Assembly (NCBI GenBank): GCA_030844895.1
Contig: CM061229.1
Span: forward strand, 122,959,682-123,023,681
Direction of reading: 5' to 3'
Source: Ambrosia x helenae
Taxonomy: Eukaryota > Streptophyta > Magnoliopsida > Asterales > Asteraceae
DNA: 64,000 nt
Within the stretch, counting starts at the first letter, position 1. Each line of letters starts with the position of its first letter. The notes below the pieces were generated by a model. It made no database searches. It worked only from the letters and a program-made list of their open reading frames with translations, and had not been told where the DNA came from. The translations under genes were made by a program, and so were the position numbers. Below, one piece after another: positions 10,379-22,017 of the stretch.

Positions 10379-11539
10379 ACTGAATTACAAGTTTTGTCCT
10401 TTATGTTTATACCCGATTGCAACGCATGCCCTTTAAGTTTAAAGTTGATTGGTTTTGTACTTTATGTTTCAAAATCGTACAAGTTTTGTCCTTTAACGTT
10501 AACTCAGATAATTTTTTTCGTTACATTAGATGATGTGACCCCCGTATGTTTGTCTTTTTCTATTTTAATAATTTCTTTTAATTAAAAAAACTTAAAAATA
10601 CACTTAAATATCTACACCTCACCCCCTCCCCGTTCATCTTCCCCTCTCATCAATTTCCTGCAAACCCACCACCCTCTCTCTACTCTCTCACCCACCCTCA
10701 CCAACACTCCACCTGCCACCACCACCACCACCACCACCGTACACCTTCACCTGTGATGGAGACCGACGACACCACCACCCCATTCTACCACAACACCTCT
10801 CTCCATCACTCTCTGTAAGTGACTGTAAGTGATTTCTTTATCTCGCTGGCCAACAAAACGAAGCCCCATAGTAATCGTGCAATGAAGTTTGTGGTGTGGT
10901 ACATGAAGATTGCAGTCGTATCAACCACAATCGGAGGATCCATGGAGTATTTCATGATTAACACCGGCTTCTGTAAGTCCCCCTTTTCTCATTGTCGATT
11001 ATTCAAATAATTTGGCAGATCTGTTTGTGTTTATGAAACTATCGCTTCTGGTTAATCCATACGAATTGAGCTTTATTCATTAGTCTGTCATGAACGACGC
11101 CATTTTAGTTAAAAAAAACCCCCCTAATTTCAGCACTTTGAATGACAGGAATTTATTTGCTGGACCCACATCGTTGGTAACGACCAGAGAAGTACTCCGA
11201 CGAGTACAAGTGAGACAGATGGAAGAGGAACTAGGAGCTGGTCAACGATAGGGAGGTGGTGGAAGGCGGCGGCAAGCGGTGGCAGCAGGTGGTTTGGTGA
11301 GGATGGTGGTGGTGGTGGTAAGTGGAAGTGGTGAGAAAGAGAAGGTGGGTAAAATTACAATGCTAGCCTCAGGTGACTTGCACATGACACAACTTAACGG
11401 AAAAAATTAACCGAGTTAGCGTTAAAGGACAAAACTTGTACGATTTTGAAACATAAAGTACAAAACCAATCAACTTTAAACTTAAAGGGCATGCGTTGTA
11501 ATCCGGTATAAACATAAAGGACAAAAGTTGTAATTCAGT
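10379..11539. mobile_element. Pack-MULE-like element with captured exon
   Basis: Inverted repeats of about 150 bp (about 10379-10535 and 11390-11539) begin ACTGAATTACAA and include the word TTTTGTCCTTTATG. They are flanked by an identical A-run-plus-GG sequence (10369-10378 and 11540-11549), consistent with the 9-10 bp target duplication of Mutator-like elements. There is no transposase. The interior holds a CAC-repeat-rich leader and gene-like sequence with a splice donor, as in Pack-MULEs. Confidence 0.8.
10741..10972 (+). pseudogene. Captured gene fragment inside the MULE
   Basis: A CT/CAC-rich leader resembling a 5' UTR precedes an exon-like segment. This encodes basic residues, then VVWYMKIAVVSTTIGGSMEY and FMINTGF, ending at a consensus splice donor (T|GTAAGT at 10972/10973). 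The YFMINTGF-type motif resembles a small conserved plant protein family with one membrane-like helix, but I cannot name it firmly. A possible continuation lies near 11150-11215. The fragment is short and framed by the MULE repeats, so it is probably a captured, non-functional copy. Confidence 0.5.
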
Positions 11540-11668
11540 AAAAAAAAGGAAGCTTATTTTCAAACTCGTTAATAACATTTACTAAGACGGACGAGAAAAG
11601 AAAAGTTACGTAAATAATAGGGGATTTTGCAACCACACTATTTAAGTTATTTTGCACTTATTCTTTCT

Positions 11669-11901
11669 TTTTTTTTTTTTAGAAAGGTTTAGATCAATGG
11701 AAATCCTTATACAACCCTAACCTATTGGTCCCAAGTTCGAATTCCTACCCACGCACCGGTGTCCTCCTTGCCTAAGCTCAAACCGTCACGGGGAATTTTT
11801 TTGTGGTGTGCATGGATTGAACTTGTGACCTCCCCCCAGGATGGGAACCCCTAAGGGAAAACCCACCCTACCTCAAACCAGCTGAGCTGGAGATCATTGG
11901 C
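11669..11901 (-). mobile_element. SINE family copy 1, complete, with 15 bp target duplication
   Basis: A 15 bp direct repeat GCACTTATTCTTTCT (11654-11668 and 11902-11916) flanks the insert. It ends in a poly-T run at the left, which is the poly-A tail on the minus strand. On the minus strand the head has an A-box-like CAGCTCAGCTGG and further in a B-box-like AAGTTCAATCC. These are hallmarks of LINE-mobilised tRNA-derived SINEs. A second, head-truncated copy lies at 21165-21370. Confidence 0.88.
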
Positions 11902-12099
11902 GCACTTATTCTTTCTGCTCGAATACCAATAAAAAGAAAAATAAATAACATCATCAAAAAGCATCACATTTTTGGACGGCTTTTCATGAAAACCGTATTG
12001 TTTCTAAACTTCCGATAGCCCACAATACAATAAAAAAAAATCAACCCTACGATCTCTTTTTTTAGCCAATTTAAAGGATGAATTATCGAGCCAATCCAT

Positions 12100-12560
12100 T
12101 AAGGGATTCTCATAACAAGTAATTCACATCGAGCCACCCTTCAACTTAATCCCAAATCCTTTTGACCAAACCACATTCACCAACATGCAAAGTTGATTCC
12201 AAACCATTATTACACAAAGGGCAAATAATAGACGGGACATCAATACCCTTAGCAGCCAGAGAACCATTTAGTTTTTCCCAATTCACTAGGAAGTGTGAAG
12301 TCACCGAATCGCTCATGTACTCCCTTAACCCGCTAACCGAGAATTCGGACATTCCCTACATTGACCAGACCTATTGATCCTTACCAGCCGATAAAGTAAC
12401 AACATTAGTTAAATTTCCCAACTCTAAAAATTGTGCCATTTCTGATTTCACCACCCCATGATTTCCCTTAGCCACACCAATGATTCGCTTTCCACCCTTT
12501 ACACGACCAATCTTTAACAAATTCCTAAGCATACAACCTGGAATCTATCAACTAAAGTTC
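12100..12560 (-). pseudogene. LINE reverse-transcriptase C-terminal fragment (zf-RVT)
   Basis: The minus strand encodes FSVSGLREYM, then NWEKLN, then CPLCNNGLESTLHV and CGLVKRIW. This matches the zinc-binding C-terminal region of plant L1-type reverse transcriptases. Upstream in the same direction, an in-frame stop separates it from a less clear segment. No endonuclease or RT core is present, so it is a short dead relic, separate in sequence from the longer LINE that begins at 13.1 kb. Confidence 0.7.
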
Positions 12561-12600
12561 GTTTTTATAATTGAATACATAATATTATACTAAAACTAGC

Positions 12601-12814
12601 CAATGAAGTCTAGCTCAGTTGGTGAAACAAGAGGGAGCTAGAGTGAAGGTCATGTGAAGGTGGAATGTTCAATTCCGGTCGGAGCCATATTTACCACATG
12701 TGAGGGTTTCACCTGAGGAGATCCCCAATCTAGATGAGAAGGGTAATCAGTACAGAATGACTCAAGGTGTTAGTCAAAGCTCCAACGGCGGTAGCACTTG
12801 CCGTTCAAAAAAAA
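12601..12814 (+). mobile_element. tRNA-derived SINE
   Basis: An A-box TAGCTCAGTTGG at 12612-12623 and a B-box GTTCAATTCC at 12667-12676 sit at tRNA-like spacing, followed by an unrelated body and a short A run at 12807-12814. ATTATAC occurs just after the tail and about 15 nt before the head, and may be a remnant of the target duplication. Confidence 0.7.
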
Positions 12815-13097
12815 TTATACGAGAACTAAGAGTGTTCTCATTTTTCACCCCAGCCTGGAATCTATCAGCACGTTAACCCATAAACCTGGTACAATTAACA
12901 ACTCTCGATTACGTACGTTTTGGAAAAATATTGCAATGTCTATTTTTTCAAAAGTTAACTATTTTTTTAGATTATCTAGTAGATCGAGTTGTATCTATCA
13001 TGAAACTTGAGCAAATTCTCCCTCTTTATAACGATTTAATATTTATTTCAGATATCTGGGAATTTTAAATCGTTACGTAAACTCTTAGATACATATT

Positions 13098-14770
13098 TTT
13101 TTTTAAAGTTAAATTTCATTCAAAAGCGCACCAGACGGTCCTCAAAGCGAGGACCCCCGGGCTACAAACCGATTACATCGAAGTCAATGGATTGTTACAC
13201 CAAGCATTCCAATCTAAATCTTTGAATCTAGACCTATTGCGAATACAGAAAAAGGAAATTAATTTTATATGCTCTACGACTTCTATAGCTCTCCGCTTTG
13301 TATCTTTGAAAATTCTATTATTCCTTTCGGTCCATAACGCCCATAGAAGTAATCAAAATACCCCGCAGTATGTATTTAACATCCGACGTATGGGCTTGGG
13401 AATTAGCCAAGTTCATCAGATCTGTGACTTCAAAAGCATAAAAAGGCGGAAGGCGGCACCACGAAGCAACCCGGGACCATAACTCGGCTGCAAAAACGCA
13501 TCCGGTGAACAAATGAACAGAAGATTCTGCATCGGAGCTGCAGAAAACACACAACTCATTTTGCAGAGTGACTCCTCGATTCAGCAGCGCTTCTTTTGTT
13601 GGAAGACGATTAATAGCAGCTCTCCATGCCATGACTTTACATTTCAGAGGCGCCCACCCTTTCCACTTCATACACCAAGTTTGCGGTTGCATATTGACTA
13701 TTTGCATCAGAATTTTCGCTTTCTTCACAGAAAAAACGCCATCAGAAGCTGCTGTCCATTTCCATTTATCACTTCCACCTGTCCAGCCATAATCATAAAT
13801 GTCCGAAAGCAAAGAAAGGAGCTCTGAAACCTGGTCAGCGTCAGAGGGAACTACACGCCAGTCCCAAGACAAATTTTTTACGCCATCAACAACTTGAATC
13901 CTGTCCGCGACGGTCGCCCACATGTGTCTCTCAATCCTGAAAAGATTTGGGTAAACAAAACGAAGTGGAATGTTGTGCAGCCATGAATCTGCCCAAAAAC
14001 TAATCGAAGATCCATTCCCCACTGTTGCAACGAAATAACTGTTAAGCGAAGCATCATTCCCAACTCTTTTTTCTCCAACTTTTACAATCTGTTTCCAGCA
14101 ACCATTTGCCGAAGGAGAACATGGCAGTAAGGACCATGTTCTACTCGAACCATGGCAGCCCAAAACGACCCGTTTCCATAGACTACGGTCTTCATTTTTA
14201 AACCGCCATGTCCATTTAAGAAGTAAGGCGTCATTAACATGTTGCAACTTTGTTATTCCCAATCCTCCCATCTTCTTTGGAGTTGTAATTGTATTCCAAG
14301 CCACCCAATTAATCTTTTTCTCAACACTTGAACCCGCCCATAAGAAACGCCTTAGAATTGTCTCCATGTTATCTATAACCGCTTTTGGAGCTTTGTACAA
14401 AGAGAAGTAATAAATAGGCAAGTTCTCGAGGACCGATCTAATAAGTATTAGACGTCCTCCAATAGATAAATGCCTTGTCTTCCAAGAGGCCAACCGATTT
14501 TTAATGACCTCAATCACCCCATTCCAATTGTTGATTCTAGACATTTTAGCTCCAACTTTGATGCCCAAATAATCAAACGGAAAGGCGCCTCTTTTACAAC
14601 CCAACACCTCCATCATGTTATCAACTTCATTGTCTTCGGTACCAACCCCAAATAGATTAGACTTATGGAGGTTAATGCGCAAACCCGAGCATAAGTAAAA
14701 AACTCTAAGAATCCGAGCCGTGCCTTGAAGGTTTTCACGCGACCACTCCCCCATAATAAGAGCGTCATCT
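13098..14770 (-). pseudogene. LINE (L1-type) RT C-terminal half and 3' end
   Basis: The longest frame (13318-14754) encodes the thumb and connection part of a plant L1 reverse transcriptase. Landmarks are NLQGTARIL, LGIKVG, LSIGGRLILIRSVL, PKKMGGLGI, LLKWTWRF, and the zinc-binding CVFCSSDAESSVHLFTGCVF. Near 13330-13370 a frameshift breaks the WTERN-like tail. The 3' end has an A tail (T run at about 13099-13107). The reading frame begins exactly at the CACTA insertion at 14771 and its missing N-terminal part lies on the far side, at 20571-20910. No apurinic endonuclease domain remains, so the LINE was 5'-truncated before the CACTA arrived. Confidence 0.88.
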
Positions 14771-15424
14771 CACTACTAGAAAAATACCCCTTTCTTGACG
14801 CGCATTGCGCGTCATAAAAGGGTGTTTATGACACACAAAAAAGTGTCAAGGAAGAACATGTCAAGAAAAGTTTATGACATGCAGGCGCGTGTCATCTTTT
14901 AACGACACGCATTTATGACACTCCTTTATGACATGCTTTTTTGACACGCATTTATGACACGCTTTCATGACACTCTTTAATGACATACATTCTTGACACA
15001 CCTTTATGACACTCATTTTGCGTGTCATGGTTTTTTTTTACCTAAAAAAAAAATCTGCAATATGACTAATATCCCTGGATTTATATTTAAATTTATAATT
15101 ACAAAATCAATAAATTTGATAATAAAACTGCATATATTATATATACCACCAAATCCATTACAATCATTTGTCGAATCCTACCATAAGTATCAAGGGTTAC
15201 AAAAACATTGTGTCAATACATTACATTAGTCGATGAGTAAGGCTAAACATACGGATAATAACTTGAAAATGAAGGTCGAGGCATAACCCGACCATTCTTC
15301 ACGAACATAATCAATATCCGCATCCGAGTAAGCCTCCACTCCTCCCCAACCTGAGACACAATTAAATTAATAAGATGAAAGGTTAAGGTTCGCGATGGTT
15401 TTTGTTTTAAGAAAACAAAAGTGA

Positions 15425-15745
15425 CTAGAATTTGACTCGTTCGTTTATCCCAATCCCGTTTCTAACAATGCAAAGAGAACCATCTTTATAAGCTCCTGAG
15501 CAAGTAACAACCTGCCCTTGACCTTGTCTCTCTAAGTCAATATACAAACCGACGTATACAAATGCATTATCAAGATACGATATAGTTGATGCTATACAAA
15601 TGCATACCTGGGTAACAAGAAACAACTATATGCTGAATGTTTACATACCTGGGAATCTCCAAAGCTTGAGCCGACGTATACAAATGCATTATCAAGATAC
15701 GATATAGTTGATGCTATAGATGTTTCCCTAGAAGCTCAATTTTGA
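15425..15745 (-). pseudogene. DDB1: Captured DDB1 gene fragment, rearranged
   Basis: On the minus strand, 15425-15625 encodes ASTISYLDNAFVYVG, then jumps to DLERQGQGQVVTCSGAYKDG, then IVRNGIGINE. These are conserved blocks of damaged-DNA-binding protein 1, the WD40-type adaptor of CUL4 E3 ubiquitin ligases. About 40 residues that should separate the first two blocks are missing. A second, partial copy (about 15650-15745) repeats the first block with KIELLG upstream and GDSQ downstream. That copy has a one-base frame loss after ELLG and a splice donor CAG|GTATGT. Real DDB1 is about 1090 residues, so this cannot work as DDB1. It shows host gene capture by the CACTA element. Confidence 0.82.
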
Positions 15746-15854
15746 GTCCAGTAACCCTGGAAACAATTATGAAAGTGTCCTTAAGAACAACCATGAAACA
15801 AAACATCAAGTAGAATTAAAGAAGCAAAAAAAATTGTGCAGTGGCGGCTTGTAA

Positions 15855-15945
15855 GGAATGATAAAGAGCAGTTAGATATAGCAAACGCAAACTGGCAATT
15901 AGATATAGCACTACATAGGCTTGTAAGGAATGATAAAGAGCAGCC
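15855..15945. repeat. Short duplication in CACTA interior
   Basis: The segment CTTGTAAGGAATGATAAAG plus AGCAG occurs twice about 70 bp apart (near 15850 and 15920), with TTAGATATAGCA also repeated. This is a local duplication inside captured DNA. Confidence 0.6.
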
Positions 15946-18900
15946 TATTTTGGGTGAACCCGCCCAGCCCATACAAAACTAGCCGGGCTCGAACTAGCCT
16001 GGTCATTTCCAATTTACAATGCAGATACAAGTACATACATAGGTTGTTACTGCTATTTTGTTTAGGTCCTTAAATTCTCAAAAAAATACCATATATGATT
16101 ATGTTTGGATGCTCATATGTATGTGTTTAAATCAGCTGAACGCTGGTTTGAGTTTATTTTAGAACTCAAGTATTGCGATTATTAGGTTTTAAGATCATCA
16201 CAAGTTTTAAGTAAACATGTCGTCTTATTTAACATTAAGATGGTGCATGCCCCATTTAACAGAGCCGCGTAGAATTTCAAAAATATGCAAGTTTATATGT
16301 TTATGCATGGTTTAAAAAAACGAAGGCGTGCGCCCCGAGGCGATTCGGGTAGAAAACGAGTCTGAGGCGACGCCTCCACCTCATAGTGTTATATTGTACC
16401 TGCGCCTCAAAAGGTTGAGGCGGTAACAAAAGCTGCGCCTCAATCGCGCCTCAGGGGTTTTAGATTTTTTATACTTTTTGTATTCCATGTCTTTTTAACG
16501 TGTGTTTTTTTATGTTTTTGACGAACAAAAAAAAAGTTTCAGTCTTTCAATCCAATATCTTCATTCCACGGCTAACTCTTTCAAAATGGACATCCTACTT
16601 TCTTTTTAGAGTAGGAAAAAAACCAACCTAATAATCAAGAATAACCACCATATTGATCAATGGTTGGTCGATTATTCCTATAGTTTTATACAAAATCATA
16701 TAGGTAATGCAAATAGTAAACATATAATATAGAAGTTATTTGTACCTCTATATGCTAGTGAATATATGCGCTCTACAGTAGGCTCCATTGACATAATTAG
16801 AAAATGAGAAGTTGTTGGGTACTCAAAAGCATAGATATATTTGTTTCTCAAACACAGATCTTTGCATTACTAAAACAGAATTGTAAAAAAGATAACATCA
16901 AGTAATTGTATATTTTTCTAATTACTTCATAAAATCAGAACTTCTTAGATATAAACAAATACTCAAAACAACTGAAGTTGCGGGAAGTAGCACACATGCA
17001 TCGAGTTTAGCCATACAACACACATAAATGGATAATCCAAACATCATAGAATTCCAAAATACATAGAAACAATTCGTATTTAACACACATCTTATAAATT
17101 TCGAAAGGAAAACAAAGTAGCCATACCTGAAGCGAAAGTGAAGAAGCTTGCCGGAAACATTGATTTATGGTCGGAACCCTAGATGGGTTCCCGTTATAGC
17201 TGTTCTCAGATCCCTCATCGCCGTCGCAAGGGTCTTTGGCAGAACTCTAATTGCAGGAGAACCGATCTTCTACCGTACGTCATTCTCCAACGCTTTACCA
17301 ACACGGCTCGGGCTAGCAACACAGTCGTCGCGACCGTATTCTTCATCCTCATCAACATAATCCTCCACAAAATCCTCTTGCCGCCGCTTCGTCCTCCAGT
17401 GCCGCGGCTGCTGTCAAAATCCTCGTCGTCATCGGCCACTTTCACCGTGCTGACCTTCTCACTTTAACGCTCTCTTTTTCTCTCACCATCTACAACTTCA
17501 GGGTAAACAAATGGTAGAAGAGGATGAGCTTTTCCGTCAACAACTAAAGGGTAAACAAATGTTAAAAGAGGATGAGTTTTTTAGCTGTGGAAAAACTACA
17601 AATGAAATCCTAATAATATGAATCGTATTAAAGTTTCTAAGAAGACACATAAAGTATCCTATAGAATATCCACCATAAATCCAAAAGTCATTGCCAATAA
17701 AGGTCGCTTTTGAAACAGCAAAAGCAACTCATTTGATTCTCAAAAGTTGAATGGTTGCTCTTATATGTCAAAAACCATCCACATCTTTCTTTGGGTCAAA
17801 AGAAGTAATTGTTTTAAAAAGTTTTGTTTCTTAGAAATCAAGGAAAAACACGTTGATTAAGTTGATATTATGATTGTTTAACGATCAAAGAACTTTGAGT
17901 CAACCTTTTCCATCATCTTCTAAAATGATGAATTTTTAGTTTTCAAATGAGTTATAATCAGGCAAAATTCCTTCATTTTATCAAACAATAACAAAACGAA
18001 CCAAGTTAGCTTAAAACCAAATAACTTAAAACCTTCAATCAAAGAAGATACAGCACATTCATACTAAGAAAAATGTTAAATTGAAGGTGCAACTAAAAAA
18101 AACAAATAATACCTCTCGCTTCCATCGAAATAAAGATTATTATCTCACAATAAATATCTGTTTTCCTTCCAATTTGTCGACTCGGTCGACCAAATTACTG
18201 ATCACACCAGGCAACCGTGGTGGTTCTCCGGCGAGATCATGTAGCTGCAAAACATATAAATCAACATAAAATAAAAAATAAGCAAATTTACAAACCATTT
18301 CAAAATACACTAAGGTGATTACCAAATACAACATTATTTTTTGACCGGAGGTTACCAAACAGATCAACCGTACTCAGTTGTTATCATATACAAATTCAAT
18401 GTGTAATAGACTATTTACCAAAATTTTCTCATCAGCCAAAATGTACAAATTAAGTTGCTAAATAGATGTAGTTGGTGATTGTAAATCACTTAAGAGTTTT
18501 CTAACATCTGAATGTAGTCCAAAAGTACCACCGAAAGTGATCTTGTACCATGATACATTGAAATCCAAAGTGGCGTGTTCTAATGTTTGATCTTTTTTTA
18601 TGGATGTTCCTGTTTCTGTTTCCGGAGGACATAATTACTTTGTATTAGCACTAAAGTTTTCATGGGAGTATAAATTTGTCCCTTATATATAAATTACTAT
18701 GTCTTTGTATGGGCATATAAATTTAAATGTAAGAGTTGACTAAAATAAGATGTGAGAAAACAAAGGTATCACTTTGTTTATGTTTTAGATGAATGTTATC
18801 ATGGCAGCTCCAAATTGAAATCTCCTCTTTGCTTCTGTTACAGCAATGCTCACCTATCCATCTACAAAATCAATAAAGTGATTTAACTAAAAGCTAATAG

Positions 18901-19937
18901 CTCTTATTAAATAAGTATGTCAAAACTTCAAATCTTTAAAAATCGATCCACGACAATAGTAATATAGTTAAATAAGTATGCAAATAAAGATATTAAAAGA
19001 GTAACAATCATTGTCAAGAAGTTTGAAGAAGGTTTTCATCGTTAAAAAAAGTTTTTTTTTTTTTTGAAGGAACACATTAATTTACTCATATGGGTCCGGG
19101 TCAAAATCGGGTAAAAATAGGTACCTTATCAACAACAGTGACGACAAACACCACGTTATCTCTGTTGAAGTTCTGAAAGGTTGAAGTAATTTGCAAACTC
19201 AACCAAATGTGCTCATATCTAAAAATCCCATCAGCAAGAAGGGGCCCATAGCAGCATCCTTAAGCTCCATACACCTTATCAGTAATATCAAATATCAACA
19301 ACAAATTATACCAACAACCTTTGCCCCATAACTATAGAATCTCTCAGTAAATTCGAGACAAAAGCAAATAACCCAAAACTAACAACTCGTATTCCAATAT
19401 AAATTGTCATTCAAGTTAACCTAAATAATCAATAACAACCGATATGATTCTTCTGTTGAAGTAAAAATCCAGGAAAAAAACATTTTGAACCAACGTATAA
19501 GGAGCATAGAAATGGGCATTAGTTGACAACTCAAAGTTGCCTCCTTTTGAGTAAATTGACATTTAAAGAGCAGATTAAAATTATAAGGAATTTGATAATT
19601 GGAAAGTTCATACTACTCATCCGAATTGCCAAATCTATCATGAGTCATCTTTTATCAAGGTCCGCATTATCCGGAAACGATAAATCACAAACACGCAAAT
19701 GTAACGAAATCCATCCTCTATTGGCACCATTCATAAACTTCATATAGCTAAGGTTTCGAAAAATTCAAAATATAATCATCATCAAAAAAACCCTAGAAAC
19801 ACATAAAGAGGGAAATTGAAGGAAAAACTGCTTACCTTCTTTTAGGTCGATCGATTCGCATCCATGGACTAAATCGACATTTTGACAGCACCAATACGAA
19901 GCAATTTCCTGGGAAGTGAATGTTGTCGGCATAATCC

Positions 19938-20025
19938 AGCCACAGCAACAGCCACAACCACAGCCACAGCCACAGCCACAGCCACAGCCACAGCCACAGC
20001 CACAGCCACAGCCACAGCCACAACC
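19938..20025. repeat. CCACAG hexanucleotide microsatellite
   Basis: About 13-14 copies of a CCACAG unit lie inside the CACTA element. The long frames across it (poly-PQ, poly-TA, poly-LW) are artefacts of the repeat, not proteins. Confidence 0.9.
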
Positions 20026-20275
20026 ACAACAAAGATACACACACGATGTAGTAACAAACGAAGGCGGCGATGGTGGTTTTAACAGGGTAGGACGTGGTGT
20101 GTTCTAGAGAGAGAAAGAGGAGAAAGAGAAAGATGAAGAACCTGGGCGAAACAAATGGTGCAGGCAAGAGACGTAGGGAAGATGAGGAAACGCACAAAAA
20201 GACAAAGCATAAAACACTTGTACCTAAAAGTACAAAAAAGTATGCGTAAAAGCCTTGGTAATATATATATATATA

Positions 20276-20326
<51 letters not shown>

Positions 20327-20345
20327 ATTATAATTATAATTATAA
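20276..20345. repeat. TTA trinucleotide microsatellite
   Basis: About 18 TTA units followed by TTATAA-type repeats, close to the right subterminal region of the CACTA element. Confidence 0.9.
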
Positions 20346-20570
20346 TAATATAATATATAATATGACACTAAGGATGACACACAAAATTGGATAGTGTCAT
20401 ATCTTTTATTTCTTGACATTGTATTTCTTGACACACAAAAAAGTGTGTCATTAATTAACTAGTTTTTTTAAAACATGACAATTTTTTTATGACACACGTT
20501 TTTTAGTGTCATAAATCAGTGCGTGTCATAAAATGTGTGTCAAGATAGGGGTATTTTTCTAGTAGTGTCT

Positions 20571-20910
20571 GCATAAAATAAATAGCTAAGATCCACTTCT
20601 TCCGTCATTAAACGAATACCTTTAAGAACCCCAATAGCTTTGGCTTTCTCCAACATCCATGAGAGACATTCCATAACGATCAAGAACAAGAACGGGGAAA
20701 TGGGATCGCCTTGGTGAAGGCCTTTTTCACAATTAAATTGAAACGGAGGCGACCCGTTGACAAGAACCGAAGCCGTACTAGACACGAGAATTCCTTTAAT
20801 CCATAAGCACCATCTAGGCGGAAAGCCCATTTGGTTTAGCATAGATAAAAGAAATTCCTAATTGACGTTATCGTAGGCTTTTTCGAAATCTATTTTCAAT
20901 AAAAAAAGCT
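20571..20910 (-). pseudogene. LINE reverse-transcriptase core (N-terminal part of split LINE)
   Basis: The minus strand reads LLKIDFEKAYDNV (RT motif with catalytic Asp), a stop, EFLLSMLNQMGFPPRWCLW, NGSPP, KGLHQGDPISPFLFLIVMEC, then LSYLFYAD, where the CACTA insertion interrupts it. The next residues of the YADD motif are on the far side at 14770. Upstream of KIDFEKAYD the element ends near 20910, so the first half of ORF2 and all of ORF1 are absent. It joins in sense and sequence with 13098-14770. Confidence 0.88.
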
Positions 20911-21164
20911 TTTTTCTTATTACTTATTACAAAAAAATTAAAATATATCCAGCAAACAGATCCACGAGGGAAGGAATGACAAGGAAATATCATCCGAAGA
21001 AAATATTTATTAATAATGTATCGTGTAAATAGTTTGCTTCCTTAATCCGTTTTTAACTACCAAAAACATTATTTAACTTACACCTAATGACCCACATATT
21101 AAGAAACAAATAAATAACTAATGTATCATTTAGCAAACTTCTACACTAAACCTGCCGCCAAATA

Positions 21165-21370
21165 GTATTTTTTTTAAAGGTTTAGATCAATGGAAATCCT
21201 TATACAACCCTAACCTATTGGTCTCAAGTTCGAATCCCTACCCACGCACCGGTGTCCTCCTTGCCTAAGCTCAAACCGTCACGGGGAATTTTTTTGTGGT
21301 GTGCATGGATCGAACCTGTGACCTCCCCCCAGGATGGGAACCCCTAAGGGAAAACCCACCCTACCTCAAA
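21165..21370 (-). mobile_element. SINE family copy 2, head-truncated
   Basis: Nearly identical to the SINE at 11669-11901 from the tail (T run near 21167) through the body, including the B-box-like segment. It stops at CCTACCTCAAA before the A-box head. The MULE target duplication begins right there, so the head was lost at or near that junction. Confidence 0.82.
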
Positions 21371-21645
21371 TTAATAGAGTAAATTGCCAAAATGGCCCCT
21401 CAAGTTTGGCCCAAAATGCTTGTTTGGTCAGTTATCTTTTTTTTGTGCCAAAAGAACCCCTCACAGTTTGAAAATTGCCATTTTGGCCCATATTTAACAG
21501 AGTTTCTAACGAGGAACAAAAACTCAGTTAATTCTGAGGGGCATTTTCGTCCTTTCATTTTCATCCCCTAATAAAAGCCTAAGGTTTAAGTTCTTCTACT
21601 TCTTCCTCTCTGCTCATCCTCTCTGCTCATCCTCGTCGTTCAACA

Positions 21646-21789
21646 ATGATGAATGGTATTAGAAATTGGGTATTCAAACATGAGGATATTTCCATTTTTA
21701 GGTATTATTTTAAAGTTCCAGGTGAGGATTTAGACTTTGGGTTAAGACCATTGAATGGTGAAATTGATTATAATGTAATCATGAGCTGA
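21646..21789 (+). CDS. Short ORF resembling PB1-like N-terminus of MULE proteins
   Basis: A 47-residue frame starts at a double ATG after a CT-rich leader. It contains VFKHEDIS, FRYYFKVPGEDLDFGLRPL and DYNVIM before TGA. The hydrophobic-PG--LDFGLRPL pattern resembles the PB1-like domain often fused to plant MULE transposases, so this may be a remnant of the element's own protein. The match is from memory of the family and is modest. It could also be a small independent passenger frame. Confidence 0.4.
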   Translation: MMNGIRNWVFKHEDISIFRYYFKVPGEDLDFGLRPLNGEIDYNVIMS

Positions 21790-22017
21790 CTTCAGCCGGA
21801 AAAATCGTCACCTGGTGTCAGACTTGAATTGACAATAATGGCGGCTCCTGTCAGTTGCTGACGTGATCTCTATTGGGATGCCCCCAACTTCATTTGATCA
21901 TGTTTCCTCTGCTACCCCTGTTTCCTCTATTATCACTAATAATAATAACTCACTACACAAACACACTTGGGCTACCCCTGTTTCCTCTGCTTTTCTTCAC
22001 CCTAAACCCTTATCATA

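Larger units (their letters stand above)
14771..20567. mobile_element. Non-autonomous CACTA (En/Spm) transposon with captured gene pieces
   Basis: The terminal inverted repeats CACTACTAGAAAAATACCCC and its complement are flanked by a 3 bp duplication TCT (14768-14770 and 20568-20570), as CACTA elements make. Subterminal arrays of short words like TTTATGACACGC, about a dozen at 14790-15030 and several at 20350-20550 in the opposite sense, are the expected transposase-binding repeats. The 5797 bp interior has no TnpA or TnpD transposase that I can see. It holds DDB1-like exons, intron-like sequence with splice signals, other unidentified exon-like segments on the minus strand (about 17140-17470, 18170-18245, 18790-19280), and two microsatellites. 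Confidence 0.93.

Noticed and set aside
19765..20434. Long frames encoding poly-Leu-Trp, poly-Pro-Gln, poly-Ala-Val or poly-Asn-Tyr
   Set aside because: They are translations of the CCACAG and TTA microsatellites in several frames. No domain lies outside the repeats.
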